Assembly: GCA_947632355.1 (NCBI GenBank)
Contig: CANROY010000027.1
Coordinates: 1-15,582, forward strand
Direction: 5' to 3'
DNA from: an uncultured Bacilli bacterium
Lineage (GTDB): Bacteria > Bacillota_I > Bacilli_A > RF39 > UBA660
DNA length: 15,582 nt
Shown here: positions 1-4,898 of the stretch, piece after piece
How positions within the stretch are numbered: position 1 is the first letter of the stretch
How the letters are laid out: each line of letters begins with the position of its first letter
Program-made: the position numbers and the translations under genes
Notes under the pieces: generated by a model
Told to the model about the DNA's origin: nothing
Databases searched by the model: none
The model's input: the letters and a program-made list of their open reading frames with translations, nothing else

Positions 1-212
1 TTTGCTTCTTCATCCGTTAATGGATAGGCTTTTTCTAAATTGATTGCATCCTTTTCGCCTTCTATCGTTATATTTAAACAATCACTTTCTATTTGATTGA
101 TTCCGTTTTGTATTGCTGTTGATGTCCACCACGCATAACTTGTTCCTATCATTATGAGTATTGTAAACACTATTCCTGCTATTACATATTTTTTCTTTTT
201 ATTTTTTTCCAT
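1..212 (-). CDS. Signal-anchored surface protein, SipW/TasA-like N-terminus (partial, 3' end outside window)
   Basis: Reading down the minus strand from an ATG at 212, 70 codons stay open to the window edge. The product begins with a basic MEKNKKKK stretch, a hydrophobic segment at about residues 9-24 and then SYAWWTS. This is the layout of the signal peptides of SipW-dependent/TasA-camelysin-like and other repeat-bearing surface proteins of gut Bacillota, where the mature part follows the Ala-Trp region. The remaining visible part contains LEKAYPLTDEEA, a segment I associate with the same class of secreted proteins. A purine-rich AGAAGAGAG about 6-14 bases upstream serves as a weak ribosome site. 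The gene diverges from the ribbon-helix-helix gene at 330 and shares its operator region. The C-terminal part, and so the function, cannot be seen. Confidence 0.72.
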   Translation of the reverse strand, partial: MEKNKKKKYVIAGIVFTILIMIGTSYAWWTSTAIQNGINQIESDCLNITIEGEKDAINLEKAYPLTDEEA

Positions 213-248
213 ATTTTCACTCTCTTCTAGTTTAATAGTATCATATCT

Positions 249-305
249 GTATTACGTTTTGCAACACATTTGTGTAATACATATTATGCTGCTTAATTGT
301 AATAC
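249..305. promoter_or_regulatory. Three GTAWTAC operator-like sites at exact 25-bp spacing
   Basis: The 7-bp palindromes GTATTAC (249-255), GTAATAC (274-280) and GTAATAC (299-305) start exactly 25 bp apart. Flanks extend the symmetry: TGTAATACA at the second site and a perfect 15-bp palindrome AATTGTAATACAATT (296-310 by its outer bases) at the third. The sites lie between two divergent genes and cover the predicted promoter of the ribbon-helix-helix gene. The pattern is seen directly. That this RHH protein binds there and represses itself and the surface gene is inference from how small RHH regulators usually act. Confidence 0.6.
259..287 (+). promoter_or_regulatory. Promoter of the RHH gene (TTGCAA-17-TATTAT)
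   Basis: A -35 TTGCAA at 259-264 and a -10 TATTAT at 282-287 are separated by 17 bp, giving a start near 294 and a leader of about 35 bases. The second GTAWTAC site lies in the spacer, the first just upstream of the -35, and the third just after the start. On the opposite strand a TATGAT at 240-245 could be the -10 of the surface gene, but its -35 (TGTGTT) is poor. Confidence 0.5.
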
Positions 306-329
306 AATTTTAGTAGAAAGAGTGATAAA

Positions 330-527
330 ATGGCATTTCAATTAAATACTGAGAAAAAAGAAAGTGAAACAAAAACCATTCGTTTTCCCCTTCCTTTAAT
401 TAATAAAATAGAAAAATATTTAGAAGGAACTCAATCTAATTTTTCAAGATTTGTAATTCAAGCCTGTGAATATGTTTTAGATGAATTAGAAGATGAAAAG
501 AAAAAACAAAAAGAAAAAAATAACTAA
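330..527 (+). CDS. Small ribbon-helix-helix DNA-binding protein
   Basis: The 65-residue product has the RHH (Arc/MetJ/CopG) layout: a short basic strand TKTIRFPLP (residues 15-23), helix A INKIEKYLEG (25-34), the turn TQSNFSRF (35-42) and helix B VIQACEYVLDELED (43-56), then a lysine-rich tail. Such proteins bind DNA as dimers through the paired strands and act as transcription regulators, antitoxins or plasmid copy-control proteins. No toxin gene is adjacent, so a regulator is the better guess. The ribosome site (AAAGAGTG before ATG) is weak. The stop codon lies inside the stem of the downstream terminator. The three-site operator upstream suggests autoregulation. The RHH fold is inferred from pattern and size only. 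Confidence 0.72.
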   Translation: MAFQLNTEKKESETKTIRFPLPLINKIEKYLEGTQSNFSRFVIQACEYVLDELEDEKKKQKEKNN

Positions 528-556
528 ATCTTTGATGAACGATTTAGTTATTTTTT
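514..556. terminator. Bidirectional terminator between convergent genes
   Basis: A perfect 10-bp inverted repeat (taactaaatc at 521-530, gatttagtta at 541-550) has a 10-base loop. It is followed by T6 on the plus strand, and an A-run at 514-520 supplies the U-tract on the minus strand. It serves the RHH gene from the left and the zincin-like gene from the right. Confidence 0.9.
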
Positions 557-562
557 AACTAT

Positions 563-1456
563 TTAAATATGTTTGTCTAAAAAAGAAGGACTTATTTTTA
601 ACGTATATTCGATTGTTTCTAAAGATTCATTTGTAACTTTTGAAAACTCTTCTATTGTTTCTGCTAGCATTTTTTGATAAAGATCATCTAAAGTAATATC
701 CTCATTTATGTTATTTACAACTTGATAATCAAAAACGGCTTCATTTTCATTATCGAGTACATTTTCTAGATAAGTATCATAATACACATCTTTTCCATAC
801 ATTCTATTTAAAATTTCAAATACTCTTTGTACTTTTTCTTTTGCATATTTAAAAGCATAGTATTCTTCAGGAATCGTACGATAAATATGATAACTTGTAG
901 AACTTGGCTCGTAATAAGTAGATAAATCCTCTGACTTTTTTAGAAAAAGCCATATGGCAAACTCCACATACTCACGATAGTAAATTTTATTTTCTACGAT
1001 TTTATAATCGTTTTGAACAATATAAGTATTTAAAAAGGAATGATATTGTTCGTGAAATAAATTATCCAATAATTCAATATGTAAATAGGGTATTTTTACT
1101 TCCTGTATTTCTTCTTTAGGTGTGATTATTTTTTTAATACCTTCTAATAAAAACTTTTTATCAATATAAAGTTTTTTATGAACAAAATCATTTCCCATAT
1201 CCATTAAAGAATCTTTGCTACTACCCAAGACAACAAATTGTTCTGGAGTTCTTTTCATTTTTTTAGCACTCACATATTCTAATTCTTGAAGAAGTACAAT
1301 ACGATCTTCCTTCTTTAGTTGTGAAAAATTACGAATATGAAAAAGTTGTACTAGTAGGTTTTCTTTTTGATAAGGATTTAATCTATTATACTTTTTAGAA
1401 GTTTTGATATAATCCACTATACTATCTATAGCACATAAATCAGTTATTTTTTGCAT
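563..1456 (-). CDS. Putative zincin-like metalloprotein with HEQYH motif
   Basis: I do not recognise this 297-residue protein as a named family. A predicted helix (about 129-146) carries FHEQYHSF, which fits the HExxH zinc site of zincin metallopeptidases (His135, Glu136, His139). Downstream, IPEEYYAFKYA (195-205) offers a Glu at 197 or 198 that could be the third ligand. No signal peptide or membrane segment is visible, so it looks cytoplasmic. The ATG at 1456 has a good GGGGG ribosome site six bases upstream. The gene follows the nusG terminator by under 20 bases and has no clear promoter of its own, so expression may depend on read-through. It could also be a dead or phage-derived peptidase. 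The enzymatic role is inference; the HExxH-plus-Glu pattern is what is seen. Confidence 0.55.
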   Translation of the reverse strand: MQKITDLCAIDSIVDYIKTSKKYNRLNPYQKENLLVQLFHIRNFSQLKKEDRIVLLQELEYVSAKKMKRTPEQFVVLGSSKDSLMDMGNDFVHKKLYIDKKFLLEGIKKIITPKEEIQEVKIPYLHIELLDNLFHEQYHSFLNTYIVQNDYKIVENKIYYREYVEFAIWLFLKKSEDLSTYYEPSSTSYHIYRTIPEEYYAFKYAKEKVQRVFEILNRMYGKDVYYDTYLENVLDNENEAVFDYQVVNNINEDITLDDLYQKMLAETIEEFSKVTNESLETIEYTLKISPSFLDKHI

Positions 1457-1472
1457 TCAAATCCCCCTAACT

Positions 1473-1493
1473 AAAAAAGAGTTTTAAAAACCC
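1473..1493 (-). terminator. Terminator after nusG
   Basis: On the minus strand GGGTTTT (1493-1487) and AAAACTC (1485-1479) can pair with one G-U, and T6 follows (1478-1473). It abuts the nusG stop codon. The loop is tight, so the inner A-U pairs probably open. Confidence 0.65.
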
Positions 1494-2015
1494 TTATTTA
1501 CTTACTTGATATAATTCTACTTCTACAGGAGTTTCTTGTCCGAATAAATCAATTAATACATTCAAACGACTATTTTCTAAATCAATAGTATCAACAGTAC
1601 CCATCATACCTTTGAATGGACCATCAATAACATTAACTTTATCTCCAACTTTAAGTTCAGATTCGGCATCGACTCTAGAAATACCCATATTGACTAAAAT
1701 ACGATCTACTTCTTGTGGTTGTAATGGTGTTGGTTTTGCTCCTTTACCGGAAGAGCCTATAAATCCTGTTACACCTGGTGTATTACGTACAGCATACCAC
1801 GCTTCATCACTCATAACCATTTCCACAAAAACATAACCGGGAAACATTTTTTTAACTTTTGTTTTTCCCTTATCATCTACCTCTGTTATTGTTGGAATTA
1901 CCACACGGAAAATATTATCTTGCATTCCCATAGATTCTGTTCTAGCTTCTAATTTTTCTTTTACATTTTCTTCGTGTCCTACATAAGTTGTAACAACATA
2001 CCATAACTTATCCAT
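1494..2015 (-). CDS. nusG: Transcription termination/antitermination factor NusG
   Basis: The 173-residue product begins MDKLWYVVTTYVGHEENVKEKL, the start of the NGN domain that binds the RNA polymerase clamp. It continues with MFPGYVFVEM and VRNTPGVTGFIG (about 57-86), and ends with a KOW domain, VGDKVNVIDGPFKGMMGTVD (123-142). NusG keeps elongating polymerase closed on DNA, affects pausing, and links transcription to translation or Rho. The length is normal for Bacillota. Its ATG overlaps the secE stop by one base (TAATG), so the two are translationally coupled. Unusually, the ribosomal protein genes rplK and rplA do not follow; a terminator and an unrelated gene do. Confidence 0.96.
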   Translation of the reverse strand: MDKLWYVVTTYVGHEENVKEKLEARTESMGMQDNIFRVVIPTITEVDDKGKTKVKKMFPGYVFVEMVMSDEAWYAVRNTPGVTGFIGSSGKGAKPTPLQPQEVDRILVNMGISRVDAESELKVGDKVNVIDGPFKGMMGTVDTIDLENSRLNVLIDLFGQETPVEVELYQVSK

Positions 2016-2284
2016 TAATTAAACACCCCTTTAACAATAGATAATAAAAAGTCTAGAAGTTGAAAGAATACCATGACAACAATACAAAAAACTAATGTTG
2101 CAATAGAATATTTTAAAATATCTTTTTTACTAGGCCAAGTGACTTTTTTAAGTTCCACTTTTATTCCTTTAAAGAATCCTTCTTTTCTCTTTGTTTCTTT
2201 TTGTTTTTTAACCTTCTTGGTTCCTTTTTTGGCTACTTTTTTAATGTCTTTTTTAGAATCTTTTTTTGTTTCTTGCTTTTTCAT
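2015..2284 (-). CDS. secE: Preprotein translocase subunit SecE with Lys-rich N-terminal extension
   Basis: The core is typical of single-span SecE: the amphipathic helix and hinge VELKKVTWPSKKDILKYS (about 43-60) followed by one membrane segment (about 61-84). SecE clamps the SecY channel in the membrane. The protein is 89 residues, longer than the roughly 60 usual in Bacillota, because of a lysine-rich N-terminus. Within it, residues 7-24 form a regular KKxx pattern repeated five times. A strong AAGGAG ribosome site precedes the ATG. secE and nusG form one transcription unit, as in most bacteria. Confidence 0.95.
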   Translation of the reverse strand: MKKQETKKDSKKDIKKVAKKGTKKVKKQKETKRKEGFFKGIKVELKKVTWPSKKDILKYSIATLVFCIVVMVFFQLLDFLLSIVKGVFN

Positions 2285-2302
2285 TTAAAAAACTCCTTTT
2301 TT

Positions 2303-2327
2303 CCAAATAAAAAACACTTTCGTGTTT
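2303..2327 (-). terminator. GAAA-tetraloop hairpin with U-tract between the sigma gene and secE
   Basis: On the minus strand AAACAC-GAAA-GTGTTT (2327-2312) forms a six-pair stem with a GNRA loop, followed by TTTATTT. It lies 48 bases past the sigma-factor stop and 28 before the secE start. It can end the rlmB-sigma transcript. It would also sit within the first few bases of a transcript from the secE promoter at 2338-2366, where it might act as a 5'-end stabiliser instead. Confidence 0.7.
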
Positions 2328-2337
2328 CGTTAAACTT

Positions 2338-2366
2338 AATTTAACATAAATAAAGCACTTTGGCAA
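2338..2366 (-). promoter_or_regulatory. secE-nusG promoter (TTGCCA-17-TAAATT)
   Basis: On the minus strand a -35 TTGCCA (2366-2361) and a -10 TAAATT (2343-2338) are exactly 17 bp apart. The predicted start is near 2331, immediately before the hairpin at 2327. No other promoter-like pair lies between the sigma stop and secE. Confidence 0.5.
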
Positions 2367-2375
2367 GTAAAAACT

Positions 2376-2999
2376 TCAATTTAATTGTCTATTTTCTAAA
2401 ATATCTTTTACTTTGCCTTTAATTCTTTGAATCGCATTATCAATTTGTTTCGTCGATCTATTTAAAACTTTGGCGATATCTTGATAAGACAACCCTGCAA
2501 TCAATAACTTATAAACTTCATATTCACTAGGAGATAAGGCTTTTTCTATAAATTGTACAAGTTCATCAAATTCTTCATCTTTGGTAATATTATTTAAAGG
2601 ATCGTTTTTTTGATGATCACTAATCAAATCTTTTAAAGGTAAGTTATAGTCTTCATACACATGATCCAAAGATAAACTATCTAAGAGAACTTGATTTTTT
2701 ATCCTAGCGGCTTTTCGTATTGTATTTTGTAATTTTCTATCCACGCATAACGTTATAAACGTAGGTAAAGCCGAATTTTTTTCGCCATCAAAAGAAGTTA
2801 GGGCATCCGAAAAACCAACTAAGGCTTCTTGGTATAAATCTCCATATTCTAACCCATATTTCATAGCAGAATAGGCATAACGTTTAATTACAATATCAAT
2901 AATATACTTGTATTTTGTATAGAGCATATCTTTTGCATCTTCATCTTGTTCACAAACTAAAGAATATAACTCACCATCTGAGTACTCTTCATAATTCAT
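2376..2999 (-). CDS. SigH-like RNA polymerase sigma factor
   Basis: The 207-residue product is a group 3 sigma-70-family factor of the SigH type. Region 2 is visible as DLYQEALVGFSDALTSFD and LPTFITLCVDRKLQN (about 54-94). Region 4 is visible as LSPSEYEVYKLLIAGLSYQDIAKVLNRSTKQIDNAIQRIK (about 155-194), with the helix-turn-helix in the SYQDIAKVLNRSTKQIDNA part. In Bacillus subtilis SigH directs early sporulation and competence genes and lies just upstream of rpmG-secE-nusG; the same neighbours here support the identification. A GGGGGA ribosome site overlaps the end of rlmB, whose stop is 10 bases away. Whether this organism sporulates cannot be told, so I leave the symbol blank. Confidence 0.88.
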   Translation of the reverse strand: MNYEEYSDGELYSLVCEQDEDAKDMLYTKYKYIIDIVIKRYAYSAMKYGLEYGDLYQEALVGFSDALTSFDGEKNSALPTFITLCVDRKLQNTIRKAARIKNQVLLDSLSLDHVYEDYNLPLKDLISDHQKNDPLNNITKDEEFDELVQFIEKALSPSEYEVYKLLIAGLSYQDIAKVLNRSTKQIDNAIQRIKGKVKDILENRQLN

Positions 3000-3009
3000 A
3001 AAAATCCCC

Positions 3010-3681
3010 CTATTTCATTTTAAAAATCAAAATTCCTGCTGCAACACTTGCATTAAGACTATTCACTTTTCCACGCATCGGAATACTAACACGTACATCG
3101 GTAATATTTTCAATAATCTTACTAACCCCTTTACCTTCATTTCCAATTACTAAAACCTTTTTATCCGCATAGTCGATAGTTTCAAAATCTTCCCCATCCA
3201 TAAAAGCCGAATAGACAAAATAGTTTTCTTTTTGTAATTTTTTTAATGCCTCACACAAATTATTCACTAAAACAATTTGTACTCTATCTAACGCCCCACA
3301 ACTTGTTTTCATTACAATTTCGTTTACTCGAACACTTCTATCTTTTGGAATAAGAATCGTATTTATACCTGCTGCTTCACAAGTACGTATAATGGCTCCA
3401 AAATTATGCACATCTTCTAAATGGTCCAAAGCAACAATAAAATTACTTTCTAACGCTTTTTCAAATGGTGCATATTCATACTCATCCATTTCAATAATAA
3501 CACCTTGATGATTGCCATTGATCATTTTATCCAATTGATTTTTATTACGATAAAAGTAATGAATATGGTTTTGTTCTAAATAAGAAATAATTTCTTTATC
3601 TTTAAAATTTTCTGCTAAATAAACTCTTCTTATTTTTTTTAACTCTATATCCTTTAAAACATTTTTTCCATAAACAAGCAT
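3010..3681 (-). CDS. rlmB: SpoU-family 23S rRNA 2'-O-methyltransferase (RlmB/TrmH type)
   Basis: The product (223 residues) has the three SPOUT knot motifs. Motif 1 is DVHNFGAIIRTCEA (90-103, with the catalytic-type Arg99), motif 2 is VIGNEGKGVS (178-187) and motif 3 is IPMRGKVNSLNASVA (200-214). The N-terminal substrate-binding part (1-75, containing VYGKNVL and NHQGV) is the RlmB kind, so methylation of a 23S rRNA guanosine using S-adenosylmethionine is expected. The position upstream of a SigH-like gene, secE and nusG matches Bacillus yacO (rlmB). The N-terminal domain is short, and another SpoU target cannot be excluded. An AGGAGGGG ribosome site sets the start. Confidence 0.9.
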   Translation of the reverse strand: MLVYGKNVLKDIELKKIRRVYLAENFKDKEIISYLEQNHIHYFYRNKNQLDKMINGNHQGVIIEMDEYEYAPFEKALESNFIVALDHLEDVHNFGAIIRTCEAAGINTILIPKDRSVRVNEIVMKTSCGALDRVQIVLVNNLCEALKKLQKENYFVYSAFMDGEDFETIDYADKKVLVIGNEGKGVSKIIENITDVRVSIPMRGKVNSLNASVAAGILIFKMK

Positions 3682-3705
3682 ATAAGACCCCTCCTAATTG
3701 AAGTT

Positions 3706-3714
3706 ATTATAGCA
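3706..3714 (-). promoter_or_regulatory. Extended -10 promoter of rlmB (TGCTATAAT)
   Basis: On the minus strand TGC directly precedes a perfect TATAAT, the extended -10 form that tolerates a poor -35. The start would fall near 3699, giving a leader of about 18 bases that holds the AGGAGGGG ribosome site. No GC-containing terminator separates it from the upstream small gene. Confidence 0.6.
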
Positions 3715-3729
3715 TAAAAAAAACATTTT

Positions 3730-3972
3730 TTAAAAATAATTTGGTTTGCCATTATTATTTCTCGAGTTTCTATAGAAAGATGCCTCTATATTATTTGATT
3801 TCTTTTTAGTTCTTTTTCTTGAAAAACCATTTTCTTCTTTTTTGGAAAAACTTTGTAATTCATAAGAATCTTCGGTTTTATAGGGTGGTATATTCATAAA
3901 AGAGGTACTCACACTTATAGCCATTAAGGCACCTAACATTCTTTTTGAATTTTTTACTGTAACAATTTTCAT
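3730..3972 (-). CDS. Small basic protein with signal-peptide-like N-terminus, unknown
   Basis: I do not recognise this 80-residue protein. It is likely real because it has a strong AGGAGG ribosome site eight bases before the ATG and a near-consensus promoter. The N-terminus (MKIVTVKNSKRM) is basic and is followed by a short hydrophobic stretch, LGALMAISVSTSFMNI (13-28), like a weak export signal. The rest is polar and rich in Lys, Arg, Ser and Asn (FSRKRTKKKSNN, 50-61; YRNSRNNNGK, 67-76), with no cysteine and no apparent fold. It may be a secreted or membrane-tethered basic peptide. It is 48 bases upstream of rlmB, which has its own promoter. Confidence 0.6.
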   Translation of the reverse strand: MKIVTVKNSKRMLGALMAISVSTSFMNIPPYKTEDSYELQSFSKKEENGFSRKRTKKKSNNIEASFYRNSRNNNGKPNYF

Positions 3973-4003
3973 AATTAACCTCCTGATGTTTTAATGCACT
4001 ACC

Positions 4004-4032
4004 ATCATATCTTATATTTTAAAAAAAGTCAA
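4004..4032 (-). promoter_or_regulatory. Promoter of the small basic protein gene (TTGACT-17-TATGAT)
   Basis: On the minus strand a -35 TTGACT (4032-4027) and a -10 TATGAT (4009-4004) are 17 bp apart, each one mismatch from consensus. The -35 begins inside the T-run of the toxin terminator, so the toxin transcript ends where this promoter begins. Confidence 0.75.
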
Positions 4033-4059
4033 AAAAAGGAACAAATAAATCATTCCTTT
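4031..4059 (-). terminator. Terminator of the toxin-antitoxin operon; left copy of the 28-bp direct repeat
   Basis: On the minus strand AAAGGAA (4059-4053) pairs with TTCCTTT (4041-4035) around an 11-base loop, and four more Ts follow. The bases 4032-4059 recur without change and in the same orientation at 4768-4795, on the other side of the toxin-antitoxin genes. Confidence 0.88.
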
Positions 4060-4071
4060 ATATTTACTTAA

Positions 4072-4365
4072 TTATTTAAATACTTCACTATGACTACCAG
4101 TTGCAATTAATAAAAGATTCAGTTTATTTTCTTCATATTGATAAATTAGCAACCAATCCGATTCTATATGATATTCCCTACAATTTTTATAATATTTATC
4201 ATTTATTAAACTATGGTCTTTATATTTTGATTCTAAAACATCACGGTTTGCTAATCTATCAATAACATTATCAAGCTTATCTAAATTTTTTCCCTGTTTT
4301 GCAATTTTTTTATATTGCTTTTTAAAATTACTAGATAAAACTAAAGTGCATTTACTATTCTTCAT
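4072..4365 (-). CDS. YafQ-like mRNA interferase toxin (RelE superfamily)
   Basis: The 97-residue product matches the YafQ branch of the RelE/ParE superfamily, ribosome-dependent endonucleases that cut mRNA in the A site and stop growth. Residues matching those needed for Escherichia coli YafQ activity all appear: His51 (KDHSL), His66, Asp70 and Trp71 (REYHIESDWLLIY), and His92 and Phe96 (TGSHSEVFK). The protein therefore looks intact and catalytically able. Its ATG lies 11 bases inside the end of the antitoxin gene and has no good ribosome site of its own, which suggests translational coupling that keeps the toxin below the antitoxin. Target codon preference is unknown. Confidence 0.92.
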   Translation of the reverse strand: MKNSKCTLVLSSNFKKQYKKIAKQGKNLDKLDNVIDRLANRDVLESKYKDHSLINDKYYKNCREYHIESDWLLIYQYEENKLNLLLIATGSHSEVFK

Positions 4366-4651
4366 CTATTAATGCTTTTCTTAAAGATTTTACATCTTTA
4401 TAACTTTCTAATGCAACTTTACCATTTTTATAATCCTCGATTTCTTGTAAAGATTCTAATAGTTCTTTATTTGGTTCTGGGGACATTGTCGGTGTAAAAA
4501 CTAGACCCTGTTCTCTATCACATTGTCTTAAAAACATATTAATAGCCGAACTTGTATTAGTTCCTAAATTTTTAAACAAACGGTCTACATTCTTTTTTAA
4601 TTCTTTATCAATTCGAATTGTCATATTTGTTGTATTCGACATAGCATTCAA
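4355..4651 (-). CDS. DinJ/RelB-like antitoxin
   Basis: The product has an N-terminal ribbon-helix-helix of the RelB/DinJ family, NTTNMTIRIDKELKKNVDRL (5-24) and LGTNTSSAINMFLRQC (29-44). A C-terminal arm follows (ELLESLQEIEDYKNGK, 64-79), which should wrap the toxin. Such proteins neutralise the toxin and repress their own operon. The start is uncertain. TTG at 4651 has a well-spaced AGGTG seven bases upstream, while ATG at 4642 begins MSNTTNMTIRID, which is closer to the usual family start but lies 16 bases from that site. It overlaps the toxin gene by 11 bases. Confidence 0.9.
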   Translation of the reverse strand: MNAMSNTTNMTIRIDKELKKNVDRLFKNLGTNTSSAINMFLRQCDREQGLVFTPTMSPEPNKELLESLQEIEDYKNGKVALESYKDVKSLRKALIDEE

Positions 4652-4674
4652 AATAAATCACCTCTTTCTATATC

Positions 4675-4703
4675 ATCATACTATGTTTATATCCAAAAAT
4701 CAA
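4675..4703 (-). promoter_or_regulatory. Toxin-antitoxin promoter (TTGATT-17-TATGAT)
   Basis: On the minus strand a -35 TTGATT (4703-4698) and a -10 TATGAT (4680-4675) are separated by 17 bp. The AGGTG ribosome site lies at 4663-4659. The -35 directly adjoins the TGCAA repeat series. Confidence 0.55.
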
Positions 4704-4746
4704 GTGCAATATATGTGCAAAACATTTGCAATAATATTATATGCAA
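4704..4746. repeat. Four TGCAA repeats, three at 11-bp steps, upstream of the TA promoter
   Basis: TGCAA starts at 4705, 4716, 4727 and 4742, so the first three are one helical turn apart and the last is 15 bp on. The last two also make an inverted pair (TTGCA at 4726-4730, TGCAA at 4742-4746). Helically phased copies beside a promoter usually mean cooperative binding of a regulator; here the DinJ-like antitoxin, alone or with the toxin, is the obvious candidate by inference. Confidence 0.6.
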
Positions 4747-4762
4747 TTATTTATAATATATG

Positions 4763-4795
4763 TAAATAAAAAAGGAACAAATAAATCATTCCTTT
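4763..4795 (-). terminator. Terminator downstream of the YihY gene; right copy of the 28-bp direct repeat
   Basis: The same hairpin as at 4035-4059 (AAAGGAA/TTCCTTT, 11-base loop) occurs at 4795-4771 on the minus strand, followed by TTTATTTA. It lies 104 bases past the YihY stop and upstream of the TA promoter. The identical stretch covers 4768-4795; sequence outside it differs between the copies. Confidence 0.82.
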
Positions 4796-4797
4796 TT

Positions 4798-4893
4798 AAG
4801 TATTACTTTTTAATATCGTTAATACAAAATTATATTAAATTGATATCAAAAATAATTCGTGTACTGAGTAATACTTGGGTACACAGTATTATT
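4798..4893. repeat. Overlapping inverted repeats downstream of the YihY gene
   Basis: The 103 bp between the YihY stop and the terminator hold no gene. The 10-mer aagtattact (4798-4807) is the exact reverse complement of 4867-4876. The latter also pairs with 4885-4893 as a nine-pair hairpin with a nine-base loop, and GTGTAC (4859-4864) pairs with GTACAC (4879-4884). These stems exclude one another. A weak extra terminator is possible: on the minus strand the GTGTAC/GTACAC stem is followed by GAATTATTTTTG. Confidence 0.4.
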
Positions 4894-4898
4894 TTTGC

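Noticed and set aside
249..305. CRISPR-like array from three evenly spaced short repeats
   Set aside because: The repeats are only 7-9 bp, the spacers 18 bp, no cas genes are near, and the sites match promoter elements; an operator explains them better.
154..345. Hydrophobic open frame on the plus strand across the divergent promoter region
   Set aside because: It overlaps the opposite surface gene, the operator sites and the start of the RHH gene, and lacks a ribosome site.
1612..1836. Open frame on the plus strand opposite nusG
   Set aside because: It is antisense to a clearly conserved gene and has no promoter or recognisable protein features.
2073..2288. Hydrophobic open frame on the plus strand opposite secE
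   Set aside because: It is the complement of the Lys-rich SecE codons (AAA read as TTT gives Phe); there is no ribosome site.
3705..3735. Possible terminator after the small basic gene (AAAAAATG then a T-run)
   Set aside because: The stem would contain only A-U pairs with a loop of two bases; it is low-complexity sequence, not a credible hairpin.
4840..4849. Palindrome TTGATATCAA as an operator
   Set aside because: A single 10-bp AT-rich palindrome with no promoter beside it is expected by chance in such a region.
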